A stretch of 38,021 nt of DNA, from assembly GCA_003224055.1 (NCBI GenBank), contig QHYE01000088.1, forward strand, positions 1 through 38,021, read 5' to 3'. Source of the stretch: Acidobacteriota bacterium. Its GTDB lineage: Bacteria > Acidobacteriota > Terriglobia > Acidiferrales > UBA7541. Every line of letters begins with the position of its first letter. The stretch's first letter is position 1. Shown piece after piece: positions 15,842-24,162 of the stretch. The notes beneath the pieces are model-generated. The model saw only the letters and a list, made by a program, of their open reading frames with translations, made no database searches and was not told the DNA's origin. The position numbers and the translations under genes are program-made.

Positions 15842-17254
15842 TCAGTTATTCGATTCGGATCGGTTGGGCTGCTTCCGAGCCCACAGCCAATTCACAAACG
15901 CGAGAACCGCGGTAATGGAAATTACGAGAAACTCTCCCCAGTGCATCCGCGTCACCAGGACGCCGGTGAAGAGCAGCGCAAGCGCGGCGATGAAGACGCC
16001 GCCGGGCAGGCGGAACGCATCCGCGTGCGGTTGTTTTCTTCGCAGCGCGGGAAGCGCCGCGGCTACCGAGCCATAAACGAAAAGGCGCGCGACGCTGGAC
16101 AAGAGAGCGTTCCATTTGAAATTGCCGGCGATCGAAAAGAGCAGAAGGACGGCGGCAAAAATCACGATGGAGAGATGCGGTGTTCGAAAGCGCAGGTGAA
16201 TCTTGCCAAAAAAGCCGGGAAAATCTCCTCCCGCGCCCATGGCATAGGTGATTCGCGGCGTATGCAACATGTTGCCGCTGAGATAGCCGTACGCTGATAC
16301 GAGTGTTCCTGCCGCGACGATTTGTACGCCCAACGCGGGCAAGAATCTTCGAGCGGAATCCACCGCCGGAGCGCTGGAAGCGGCAACATTGGCAATGGTG
16401 TGAATCACGAGATACTGCACAGCGATGAACAAAACCGTCGTCGCGGCAATGGCGGCGAAGAGCGCGAAGGGAATATCTTTGCGCGCGTCGCGCGTTTCTC
16501 CGGTGGCGATGAGCGCCGCCTCGAATCCGCCGTAGGAGTAAATCATCAGAAGCACGGCTCCGAACCAGTCCGCCGACGTCGGAGTCGTGGCAGCGGGCGT
16601 GACTCGAATCTCAGGATGGAGCGCCAGCGCGACTAGTCCGGCGATGACAAAAAAGCCGAGCAACGCCACCTTCGTGACAGTGAAGAAATTGCTGAGACGG
16701 TTTCCGCCGGTCACCCCGCGATAATTCACGATCGCAAGAAATCCAATAAGAACCGTCAGCACGCTTGCCCTGACAAGCGGAGCCCTGACGCTGGGAAAAA
16801 ATTCCCTCAGATAGATGATGAACAAGTTTGCGACCGCAGAGGCGGCAGCAATCCGGCTCAGCCACGTCAGCCAGCCGTTCTGAATGGCAAGAAATCGTCC
16901 GAACGCCACTCTCGCGTAAAGATACGGCCCGCCGGCCTCCCGGAATTGCGACGCGACTTCCGCCATGCACGCCGCGATGATCGAGATCCCCGCAAACGCC
17001 ACCAGGAATCCGAGCGGACTCCATTTTCCGAGGCGCGCCGCAATCAGCGCGGGCAAACCAAAAATGCTCGCGCCGATCATGGTATTGACCATCAGCGCGG
17101 CAAGGCTCCAGCGACCGATGGTGCGAACGAGCCCTTTTGCGGATTCGGTCAAGTGCGCTTCCGCGGGTACAGGGATTTGCCGAAAAGTTTTCGCATCATT
17201 GTCAAAGGAAGTGGCGCCAGCGTAGCACAACTCGCTAGCCCTCTGAGAATTCAT
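15842..17254 (-). CDS. APC-superfamily amino acid permease
   Basis: Inner-membrane transporter of 470 residues with about 12 hydrophobic segments starting near residue 48. The first segment carries the family glycine motif in NTMIGASIFGLPALIA, followed by a charged loop and GISIIAACMAEVASQF. YSYGGFEAALIATGE in the sixth segment fits the substrate and gating region of the family. Substrate is an amino acid or amine, coupling to protons or exchange, not resolvable here. The N-terminal 40 residues are soluble; a later start is possible because the Shine-Dalgarno is weak. It is divergent from the thioredoxin gene. Confidence 0.88.
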   Translation of the reverse strand: MNSQRASELCYAGATSFDNDAKTFRQIPVPAEAHLTESAKGLVRTIGRWSLAALMVNTMIGASIFGLPALIAARLGKWSPLGFLVAFAGISIIAACMAEVASQFREAGGPYLYARVAFGRFLAIQNGWLTWLSRIAAASAVANLFIIYLREFFPSVRAPLVRASVLTVLIGFLAIVNYRGVTGGNRLSNFFTVTKVALLGFFVIAGLVALALHPEIRVTPAATTPTSADWFGAVLLMIYSYGGFEAALIATGETRDARKDIPFALFAAIAATTVLFIAVQYLVIHTIANVAASSAPAVDSARRFLPALGVQIVAAGTLVSAYGYLSGNMLHTPRITYAMGAGGDFPGFFGKIHLRFRTPHLSIVIFAAVLLLFSIAGNFKWNALLSSVARLFVYGSVAAALPALRRKQPHADAFRLPGGVFIAALALLFTGVLVTRMHWGEFLVISITAVLAFVNWLWARKQPNRSESNN

Positions 17255-17319
17255 GAACCCATTGATGTACTCCCGAGCATCCTATGTTCAGCATCAATTC
17301 AGTATTGACGGCGTCTTGT

Positions 17320-17763
17320 ATGCCAGTTATCCGTGCCTACAGCACTTGTGGACAGAAGAACCGCGTTCCAGCCAAATATCTGGCCAATACAGGTCGTTGC
17401 GGAGCTTGTAAATCACCCTTGCCGCCCATCGCTGAACCGCTCGCGGTCGACGATGCGTTATTCGATGAAGTCGTTCAAAATGCGCCCGTTCCGATACTCG
17501 TGGACTTCTGGGCGGAGTGGTGTGCGCCGTGTCGCGCTGCTGCTCCTGAAGTCGCACGAACCGCCGCTGACATGGCGGGCAAGGCTATAGTGCTGAAAGT
17601 CGATACGGAAAAGTATCCGCAATTTGCTGCGCGCTTCCAAGTTCGTGGCATTCCCAACTTTGCCGTCTTCTTTGGTGGCCGCCCGGTGATGCAGCAGGCC
17701 GGCTTAGTCAGCCACGAGCAAATGGAGCAGTGGCTCAGGTCCGCCGCTCCTGTTTCGGCCTGA
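17320..17763 (+). CDS. trxC: Thioredoxin 2 (TrxC-like) with an altered zinc ribbon
   Basis: Thiol-disulfide oxidoreductase of 147 residues. The N-terminal zinc ribbon reads Tyr7-Ser-Thr-Cys10 ... Cys27-Gly-Ala-Cys30: the first zinc ligand expected in CxxC is Tyr (codon TAC, one transition from TGC). The thioredoxin domain (about 40-145) has the active site WCAPC with Cys68 and Cys71, and the cis-Pro loop IPNFAVF. The usual TrxC active site is WCGPC. The chosen start gives the family's normal N-terminus; an ATG at 17284 would add 12 residues, and neither has a good Shine-Dalgarno. The gene is followed 48 bases later by an aminotransferase. Confidence 0.85.
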   Translation: MPVIRAYSTCGQKNRVPAKYLANTGRCGACKSPLPPIAEPLAVDDALFDEVVQNAPVPILVDFWAEWCAPCRAAAPEVARTAADMAGKAIVLKVDTEKYPQFAARFQVRGIPNFAVFFGGRPVMQQAGLVSHEQMEQWLRSAAPVSA

Positions 17764-17811
17764 GGAACGGCTTGTGAGCCGACTCTGCTACAATTCCTCC
17801 CCGGGCAATTC

Positions 17812-19149
17812 ATGGCGACGAACCGCGGGCTCTTTTCCCGCAATTTCAAAAAGACTTTTCCCATTGCTGTTCGCGGCGAAGGCTGCTGGATCATCGACGA
17901 AAGTGGCCGTCGATTCCTGGACGCTTCGGGCCAGGCTGCCGTCGTCAGCATCGGCCATGGCGTGCAGGAAATCGGGCTCGCCATGGCCGAGCAATCCTCG
18001 CAGATTGCCTTTGCGCACACCTCACAATTTCATACGGCTCAGGCTGAAAAACTTGCGGAGCGGCTTCTCGCCATTGCTCCTCCAAATTTCCGCAAGGGCG
18101 GCCGGGTGTACTTCACTTCCGGTGGCTCGGAGGCGACAGAGACAGCGATTAAACTGGTTTGCCAATATCACCTCGAGTCCGGCCAGAAGAATCGTTATCG
18201 CGTCCTTTCGCGACGCCAGAGCTATCACGGCAGCACACTTGGCGCGATGTCCGTCAGCGGCAATGTCGCTCGCCGGGCGCCCTACGAGCCCCTCATCCCC
18301 GATTGGGGCCACATCGCGCCGTGCTTCTGCTATCACTGCCCGTTCGAAAAAACGTTTCCGCAGTGCGAACTCGCTTGCGCCGACGACTTGCAAACTCATT
18401 TGGATGGAGGCAAAAAAGAGGATGCCGCCGCTTTTATTCTCGAACCCGTTGTTGGCGCGACGCTCGGTGCTGCCGTGCCGCCGGATGGTTACGTTTCACG
18501 TATCGCCGAAATCTGCCGCAAAAACGGGATACTTCTCATCGCCGACGAAATCATGACCGGCATGGGCCGCACCGGAAAGCCTTTTGCCGTTCAGCACTGG
18601 GGTATCGAGCCAGACCTGATTCTGGTGGGGAAGGGAGTCGCGAGCGGTTACGCGCCGCTCGGCGCGGTGCTGGTTTCCGCGCGCGTTGTCGAAGCGTTCG
18701 AACGCGGCTCGGGTGCGTTCATGCACGGCTTCACATACCAGGCGCATCCGGTTTGCACTGCCGCCGGAAACGCCGTCCTGGATTATCTCGAGTCGCAAAA
18801 ACTTTTTGATCGTGTCGCTCCCGCAGGAAAAAATCTCCGTGACGCTCTTTCTTCACTTTTGTCGCATCCCCACGTCGGTGATGTGCGAGGCCTCGGCCTG
18901 CTTCTCGGCGTGGAGTTCGTCAAAGACAAATCCACGCGCGAGCCATTTCCCAAGTCCGAAAATATCGCGGAGAAAATTCGCCAGGCCTGTCTCGACGAAC
19001 ATGTTCTGACTTATCCGACACAAGGCTGTGTGGATGGCCTGCGCGGCGATCACATCCTGCTCGCGCCGCCGTTCACGATTTCGCCGGAAGAATCCGCGCT
19101 GATTCCTCGCGCGCTGCATTCGGCTTTGGCAAGAGTTTTTCCGGCTTGA
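17812..19149 (+). CDS. Class III PLP-dependent aminotransferase
   Basis: Fold-type I aminotransferase of 445 residues of the omega-aminotransferase/AGAT-II group. It carries SGGSEATETAIKL (phosphate-binding turn), the Asp of LIADEIMTGMGRTG that contacts the pyridine nitrogen, and the Schiff-base Lys274 in LVGKGVASGYAPL. The substrate is probably an omega-amino acid or amine with pyruvate or 2-oxoglutarate as acceptor; it cannot be fixed from sequence. A cluster of Cys (CFCYHCPFEKTFPQCELAC, near 180) in the middle of the chain is unusual and conserved only in some relatives. It starts at ATG17812 without an obvious Shine-Dalgarno. Confidence 0.88.
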   Translation: MATNRGLFSRNFKKTFPIAVRGEGCWIIDESGRRFLDASGQAAVVSIGHGVQEIGLAMAEQSSQIAFAHTSQFHTAQAEKLAERLLAIAPPNFRKGGRVYFTSGGSEATETAIKLVCQYHLESGQKNRYRVLSRRQSYHGSTLGAMSVSGNVARRAPYEPLIPDWGHIAPCFCYHCPFEKTFPQCELACADDLQTHLDGGKKEDAAAFILEPVVGATLGAAVPPDGYVSRIAEICRKNGILLIADEIMTGMGRTGKPFAVQHWGIEPDLILVGKGVASGYAPLGAVLVSARVVEAFERGSGAFMHGFTYQAHPVCTAAGNAVLDYLESQKLFDRVAPAGKNLRDALSSLLSHPHVGDVRGLGLLLGVEFVKDKSTREPFPKSENIAEKIRQACLDEHVLTYPTQGCVDGLRGDHILLAPPFTISPEESALIPRALHSALARVFPA

Positions 19150-19206
19150 TACCGGATTGAAGTGTTTGTATTGCAGCCGGCTCGTTCTTATTTCTTTGGA
19201 GAGAAA

Positions 19207-20400
19207 ATGCGCCCTCGTCCCAGCAAGGTATTGCCCGCTTTGGCCGCCTGTCTTTCGCTGACGTTTGCCCTTCACGCTCAAGAGAAACCTTCTGCAAAAC
19301 CGCGTGCGCGTGATCTCGGCGTCCCTTTTGACGGCACGCCCGGCCCGCTCAATGCCATCACCGATGTTTCCGGCGTCATCGTCGGCCACACTACGCTGAT
19401 TTCCGGAGAGGGAAAACTGCAGGTCGGCAAGGGCCCTGTGCGCACTGGCGTCACCGCCGTTCTTCCTCGCGGAAAAGACTCCATGAACAATCCCGTTTTT
19501 GCCGGCTGGTGGTCGTTGAACGGCAACGGCGAAATGACCGGCACAACCTGGGTGGAAGAATCTGGGTTTCTCGAAGGCCCGGTGATGATCACCAACACGC
19601 ACAGTGTCGGCGTGGTTCGCGACGCTGTGATTCAGTGGCGCGTGGCGCATGGGCAGCCCGATCCCACTGGCTACTGGTGGTCGCTCCCCATCGTCGCGGA
19701 AACCTGGGATGGCTGGCTCAACGACATCAACGGCTTTCACGTCAAACCGGAGCATGCCCTTCGCGCCATCGACTCTGCACACGGCGGCGCTGTGGAAGAA
19801 GGGGCGGTCGGCGGCGGGACGGGAATGGTTTGCAATGGCTTCAAAGGAGGCATCGGCACCTCTTCCCGCAAGTTAGGCGAAAAAGAGGGCGGCTACACGG
19901 TTGGAGTTTTGGTGCAATGCAATTACGGTTCGAAAAATAATCTACGCATTGCCGGTATTCCCGTCGGCCGGGAAATTCCCGCGGACGATCCGTACGCCGG
20001 CACCGCATTTTTCAACGACGACCACGGCTCGATCATCGTCGTGGTTGCCACGGACGCCCCGCTCGTCGCGCATCAGCTCAAGCGACTTGCACGGCGCGTT
20101 TCTCTCGGACTCGGCCGCGCCGGCAGCATTTCTGGCAACGGCTCCGGCGACATTTTTATCGCGTTCTCCACTGCCAATTCCGGCGCTGCCGCCGCCGACC
20201 ATGTGGTCGACCTGAAAATGTTGCCCAACGACAAGCTCGATCCCGTTTTTGGCGCCACTGTGCAAGCCACTGAAGAAGCAATCATCAATGCCATGGTCGC
20301 CGCCGAAACCATGACCGGCATTGAAAATCATCGCGTCCGCGCGCTCCCCCACGACCAGCTCCGCGCCGTCCTAAAGAAATACAACCGCCTGACCCAATGA
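19207..20400 (+). CDS. P1/DmpA family self-processing aminopeptidase (S58)
   Basis: Ntn-hydrolase-like peptidase of 397 residues with an N-terminal signal peptide (LPALAACLSLTFALHAQ), so probably periplasmic. Family members remove N-terminal D- or beta-amino acids after autocleavage into two chains. The cleavage site and nucleophile fit HG-Ser275 in HGSIIVVVATDAPL. Other family segments are DVSGVIVGHTT, VGGGTGMVCNGFKGGIGTSSR and GRAGSISGNGSGDIFIAFST. The ATG at 19207 follows GGAGAG and begins the signal peptide; a start at 19162 would lengthen it without reason. It lies 57 bases after the aminotransferase on the same strand and may be cotranscribed. Confidence 0.9.
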   Translation: MRPRPSKVLPALAACLSLTFALHAQEKPSAKPRARDLGVPFDGTPGPLNAITDVSGVIVGHTTLISGEGKLQVGKGPVRTGVTAVLPRGKDSMNNPVFAGWWSLNGNGEMTGTTWVEESGFLEGPVMITNTHSVGVVRDAVIQWRVAHGQPDPTGYWWSLPIVAETWDGWLNDINGFHVKPEHALRAIDSAHGGAVEEGAVGGGTGMVCNGFKGGIGTSSRKLGEKEGGYTVGVLVQCNYGSKNNLRIAGIPVGREIPADDPYAGTAFFNDDHGSIIVVVATDAPLVAHQLKRLARRVSLGLGRAGSISGNGSGDIFIAFSTANSGAAAADHVVDLKMLPNDKLDPVFGATVQATEEAIINAMVAAETMTGIENHRVRALPHDQLRAVLKKYNRLTQ

Positions 20401-20495
20401 GGTCAGCGGCAAAGGAAGCGACGTCGCGGCCAGGAAATGTTCGGACCCGGTTCGTAAGATGCGAATGACATAATGGGTTTCGGAAACCGGTACTG

Positions 20496-21239
20496 ATGGT
20501 ACGCCTCAAAACCGTCAAGCTATTGCGCGAAAGCGTCGTTCGCTGGGATGAATACCCTTTCAATATTCCACCGATCGCATCGCTCGACGCTCTTGAGATT
20601 ACGAGCCGCATCTGCTTCTTCGTGGGCGAAAACGGAACTGGCAAATCAACCCTCATGGAGGCAATCGCTGCGCATTATGGTTTCGGCCGAGAAGGCGGCA
20701 GTCGGAATTTCTCGTTTGAAACAACTCCCAGTCTGCGCTCCATTGATTCACTGGTCCGCGCATTACGAGTCGGGTTCACGAATAGAACGGGATCGGGCTT
20801 TTATTTACGAGCGGAGAGCTTTTTCAACGTAGCTAGTTATGTTGATTCCGTGGGTGGGATCGACAGCTATGGGGGAAAGAGCCTGCATGATCAGTCGCAC
20901 GGAGAGTCGTTCATTTCACTCCTGCAACATCGGTTCACTCGTTCGGGATTCTATGTAATGGATGAACCAGAAGCTGCGTTATCTCCCCAGCGGCAACTGA
21001 GCTTTCTCGTTCTGCTGCACGATTTGCTGACCAACAACGACAACATTCAATTTCTTATCGCCACCCACTCACCCATATTACTTGCGTACCCCGATGCACA
21101 GATTCTTTCATTCGACGGCGGTCATGTTCGCGAGATAGGCTACCGCGAAAGTCAGCCCTTTCAGCTGGTGAGCCGATTTGTCGCAGCTCCCGAACGCTAC
21201 ATCAACGCACTATTTTCGGACAAATCCGATTCGGAATAG
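20496..21239 (+). CDS. Small AAA ATPase (ABC/RecF-like, AAA_21 type)
   Basis: Cytoplasmic ATPase of 247 residues. Walker A is GENGTGKST with Lys50; Walker B is YVMDEPEAALSP with Asp156 and Glu157; the H-loop is IATHSP. No coiled coil longer than a few turns separates the two halves, so this is a compact single-domain ATPase and not an SMC. Related stand-alone proteins appear in several defence and repair settings, often with a nuclease partner, but none is encoded next to it. The gene starts at ATG20496 with no strong Shine-Dalgarno and is convergent with the GcvT-like gene, 19 bases apart. Confidence 0.82.
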   Translation: MVRLKTVKLLRESVVRWDEYPFNIPPIASLDALEITSRICFFVGENGTGKSTLMEAIAAHYGFGREGGSRNFSFETTPSLRSIDSLVRALRVGFTNRTGSGFYLRAESFFNVASYVDSVGGIDSYGGKSLHDQSHGESFISLLQHRFTRSGFYVMDEPEAALSPQRQLSFLVLLHDLLTNNDNIQFLIATHSPILLAYPDAQILSFDGGHVREIGYRESQPFQLVSRFVAAPERYINALFSDKSDSE

Positions 21240-21258
21240 ATGATGGGTCAGCCAGCTA

Positions 21259-22458
21259 TTAAATTACCGGCACGGCCATCTTTCTCGCGGGATTGAAAAA
21301 GGGAAGCGGCACGACTTTTGCGGAAACCGTTTGGCGTACGGCTTCGACGGTCATTTCCATGCTGAGCTTTGACCCGACCGCTGAACTCTCCCGGCCTACG
21401 CATGCCAGCGCGATCATTTTTTTCAGGGTTGGCGACCACGTTGTTGATGTCGCCTTGCCCACTTGCCGGCCGTTGCGATACACCGGCACGGCCACGCGAG
21501 ACGCCATGCTCGGCACCTGCGGCGCCATTTTCAATTTGTCGTAGAGCGCTTCCACTTCGTTCCAATTAATTTCCAGCCCCACCAACGCGCGCTCCGCGCC
21601 TTTTTTCGCTTCCAGCGCGAGCGCCTCGCGCCCCACAAAAGTTTCTTTCTTCAAGTCCACCAGCTTCCCCAATCCAATTTCCGCCGGAGAATACTTCTGC
21701 GATTCGATCAGCGCTTTCTTGCTGGAAATGTAATCGACTTCGATCAGAATCAGCCCCGCTTCGATTCGCGCGATGTCCAGCGCGATCATCCCCGCCGGAT
21801 GAATATCGAATGCCTTGCCTTTCGCGGCCAGCGCATCCCACACTTTGATCGCTTCGCGCCACGGCATCCAAACCTCAAAACCTAGGTCGCCCGTATACCC
21901 CGTGCGCGAAATGTCTACCGGCACGCCAGCGATTTTTCCGCGTGTCACGCGAAAATATTTCAGGTTCTCGATTTTCGCGTCCGTCACTTCGTGCAGCAGG
22001 CGCCCTGAGGTCGGCCCTTGCAAAGCTAACGCGGCGACTTGCTCCGATATATCTTCGATGCTTACGTCCAGGCCCAGTGCATTCTGCCGGAACCACCGCA
22101 AGCTCGGATCCGCCGCCGTCCATCGGTAATCATTTTCGCCAAGCCGGGTGATCGTCCCGTCGTCGATCACTTTGCCTTCGGGGTCGCACCAGCAGCAGTA
22201 GATCACCTGATCCACTACAACCTTATTGATATCCCGGGAAATCACGCGGTTCACGAACTTCGTGGCATCCCGCCCCATCACGCGGTATTTGAACAGCGGA
22301 GAAATATCGATCAGCGCCGCCGAATTCCGGATGGCGTTGTACTCGTGCTCGTGGTGCATCTCGTACACGCTGTCTGTGTACTGGCCGGACCATTCGCGGT
22401 AATTCAGGCTCTCGCAGAGCGCCAGCGTCCTCTCGTGAAACGCAGTTCCGACCGGCAC
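21259..22458 (-). CDS. GcvT-family aminomethyltransferase-like protein
   Basis: Folate-binding aminomethyl/methyl-transfer protein of 399 residues related to the T-protein of the glycine cleavage system and to dimethylglycine/sarcosine/DMSP demethylases. Visible family segments are IDISPLFKYRVMGRDATKF, ISRTGYTGDLGFEVW and the C-terminal VGKATSTTWSPTLKKMIAL. The start is GTG22458 because GGAGGAGG lies just upstream; an in-frame ATG at 22518 would add 20 residues with no ribosome site. gcvH and gcvP are not adjacent, so it may be a demethylase of a methylated amine and not part of the glycine cleavage complex (inference). Confidence 0.85.
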   Translation of the reverse strand: MPVGTAFHERTLALCESLNYREWSGQYTDSVYEMHHEHEYNAIRNSAALIDISPLFKYRVMGRDATKFVNRVISRDINKVVVDQVIYCCWCDPEGKVIDDGTITRLGENDYRWTAADPSLRWFRQNALGLDVSIEDISEQVAALALQGPTSGRLLHEVTDAKIENLKYFRVTRGKIAGVPVDISRTGYTGDLGFEVWMPWREAIKVWDALAAKGKAFDIHPAGMIALDIARIEAGLILIEVDYISSKKALIESQKYSPAEIGLGKLVDLKKETFVGREALALEAKKGAERALVGLEINWNEVEALYDKLKMAPQVPSMASRVAVPVYRNGRQVGKATSTTWSPTLKKMIALACVGRESSAVGSKLSMEMTVEAVRQTVSAKVVPLPFFNPARKMAVPVI

Positions 22459-22781
22459 GGATCCTCCTCCATTGCCGAAGCGAGACGGAATTATAGCTGT
22501 CGAAGGTGCCGGCGACAAACGAGTTGGTGAATTTTGAGCGCGCTTCAGTTTTGCTCCTACCGATTACTCGAGCCCAGCTTCGAGAAGAATCGCTAATTAC
22601 TCTTACTTTACATAATAGTATCTATAAAAATAATTATTTTCGTGCTTGACAAATATTTACCATATATCTATAGCTAGCTCTAGCCATAAGGCAGGGGCTC
22701 CCCAGTCTTCTGGAATACCGAGAACATGAGGAGGGAAGCCACCCCGCGCTTTCGAGTGCCTCCTCCCAGCGGGCGCTTCTC
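22459..22781. other. Gene-free AT-rich stretch
   Basis: Between the GcvT-like gene and the next plausible ORF. The middle (22600-22680) is far more AT-rich than the surrounding sequence and contains a good TTGACA promoter element. Otherwise no RNA or protein gene is seen. Confidence 0.5.
22646..22674 (+). promoter_or_regulatory. Sigma-70-type promoter candidate in an AT-rich stretch
   Basis: TTGACA at 22646-22651 is followed by a 17-base spacer and TATAGC at 22669-22674; TCTATA at 22667-22672 with a 15-base spacer is the alternative. It would drive the unrecognised ORF starting near 22782. The surrounding run of A and T marks a change of composition from the flanking genes. Confidence 0.45.
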
Positions 22782-23264
22782 GTGTCAATCAACTCCTTGC
22801 TTCGGCGGGCGATCCAAAATCCTAGCTCAGGCTCAATCGATTGGGACGTCTACTCCCGAATCGCCTGCAGGCCTGCGAAAAACTTCAATTTATGTCCACA
22901 TTATCTTGCGAAGGGCAGGACAGAGCCAATTGACCGTCTGGCTGAACGGTCGCCGATGATCTCTCGATCCGATGGCAGGTTTTTTCACATCGTCCTGGGA
23001 GATAGGCCAATCGAATATCCCGCCGAAAGGGAAGCAGGTCCCTCTAATATCATGTCGGTTGGATTCTGGTATGTCTACGATACAACTGGAGGCGAGACCG
23101 AAACTGTTGTCGCTATACTCCGAAGGCCACCCCAAGAGCAAGTAAAGCTGTATCGCCATATCGAGATGCTACCAGACATACTTGCCTTCGAGCTCGAGAG
23201 GCGCAGGCGGCTACCTTCCCTTTACGAGTTTGATAGAGGCCAATTTAAGGAGGTCCTCCACTGA
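22782..23264 (+). CDS. Unrecognised ORF (160 codons)
   Basis: I do not recognise this protein. The C-terminal two thirds look protein-like: MISRSDGRFFHIVLGDRPIE, VGFWYVYDTTGGETETVVAIL and a charged helical end LAFELERRRRLPSLYEFDRG. Codon use is richer in A/T-ending codons than in neighbours. The long form starts at GTG22782; ATG22956 would give 102 residues and is equally defensible, as no Shine-Dalgarno is clear for either. It lies downstream of the AT-rich promoter-like region. Spontaneous open frame is the alternative. Confidence 0.4.
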   Translation: MSINSLLRRAIQNPSSGSIDWDVYSRIACRPAKNFNLCPHYLAKGRTEPIDRLAERSPMISRSDGRFFHIVLGDRPIEYPAEREAGPSNIMSVGFWYVYDTTGGETETVVAILRRPPQEQVKLYRHIEMLPDILAFELERRRRLPSLYEFDRGQFKEVLH

Positions 23265-23381
23265 CCACCCGATAGTGCCAGGCAATTCTCGCTCGTTCCA
23301 CACGTTCTCTTGTCCGGGGTCTAGAGAGCGTTGGTCGCTTGAGAAAAAGGCGGCACATGGGAATTATGAAAGTAGGCAACG

Positions 23382-23795
23382 ATGGCGCCCAGACTAGAGC
23401 GGACGAACATTACACCCTTTCTGCCATTTGACTCTGAGAATTCAGGTTCCGCGGACGGGGACGCTTCCAGTAGGAAAAAGGAATCGGTGAAGATGCGACC
23501 GCCGCCTTACTTGCCTCCATGCCCTGAGAGCTCGGAGGACACAGATCCTCTATGCCTATACAAGGCCTGTCAGGGAGTCTTAACTGAGATCTATTGCGAT
23601 ATTAAGATATTCGCCGCCCACTATGCAGTCCCAGAAGATGCATTGATAGTGACGGTTACGGATTGGGTAGTCTCCAGGCAGATGGGAGTCGAGCCCTTAC
23701 CTGCAGATTTTTTCGTACCCGAAAGAGATAGCGCCAGTCATGATCACCAGCTTGCCGTCTCGACCCATAGTGAAAAGCGATTCGGCCGACCCTGA
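23382..23795 (+). CDS. Unrecognised ORF (137 codons)
   Basis: No family recognised. The central part DPLCLYKACQGVLTEIYCDIKI followed by FAAHYAVPEDALIVTVTDWVV has amphipathic helical character and paired Cys residues. The N-terminus (about 20-55) is Ser/Pro/Glu-rich and probably disordered. ATG23382 has only a weak GTAGG-like Shine-Dalgarno. It is separated from the preceding ORF by 117 bases on the same strand and shares its AT-shifted codon use. Function unknown. Confidence 0.4.
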   Translation: MAPRLERTNITPFLPFDSENSGSADGDASSRKKESVKMRPPPYLPPCPESSEDTDPLCLYKACQGVLTEIYCDIKIFAAHYAVPEDALIVTVTDWVVSRQMGVEPLPADFFVPERDSASHDHQLAVSTHSEKRFGRP

Positions 23796-23851
23796 CCGTT
23801 CTGGGCGGGCATCTTAATCACACCTACCTTGGGGCAGCCCCAGCGGCACCG

Positions 23852-23986
23852 TTATAGTGCGACCACATGCATGTCTGCCAGTTTTTTCGCGCGGCGCGCA
23901 AATCTGCGATCGAACGTCAGAAACCGACTTGTACCAGCGCTGCTCGCGAGATGCAGCGGGTCCGCGACATCGATTCCCAGAGAGGG
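23852..23986 (-). pseudogene. VapC toxin remnant (PIN-domain C-terminus only)
   Basis: The last 44 codons of a VapC-type PIN ribonuclease survive, ending at TAA. The fragment contains GIDVADPLHLASS, with the third conserved acidic residue of the PIN active site, and FLTFDRRFARRAKKL, with the fourth Asp in TFD, then VVAL at the C-terminus. An in-frame TGA (23987-23989) stands directly upstream and no PIN sequence continues before it in any frame, so the N-terminal two thirds are missing. It lies on the same strand as the VapB-like gene at 25815-26054, downstream of it, with the protease locus between. Confidence 0.7.
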
Positions 23987-24162
23987 TCACCGCTCATGAG
24001 TTCGTATCGGCACCATTTTCCCGCAATGGGTCCCTTATCTGTTTCGTTTTGGTTGGGCCGCCGTTTCAAACCTCACTAAATCCTTTGTGCTAAGTACTCA
24101 CTCCGTGGAGAAGCACGTGCAAAACATTAGAACCGACTCGTTCAGAGTCTGTGTGATTTCTT

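Noticed and set aside
17320-20400. trxC, aminotransferase and DmpA peptidase as a functional operon
   Set aside because: They are on one strand with 48- and 57-base gaps, but the products have no evident joint pathway, so only possible cotranscription is noted.
20496-21239. AAA ATPase as part of a defence system
   Set aside because: No nuclease, reverse transcriptase or other effector gene sits beside it; the neighbours are metabolic.
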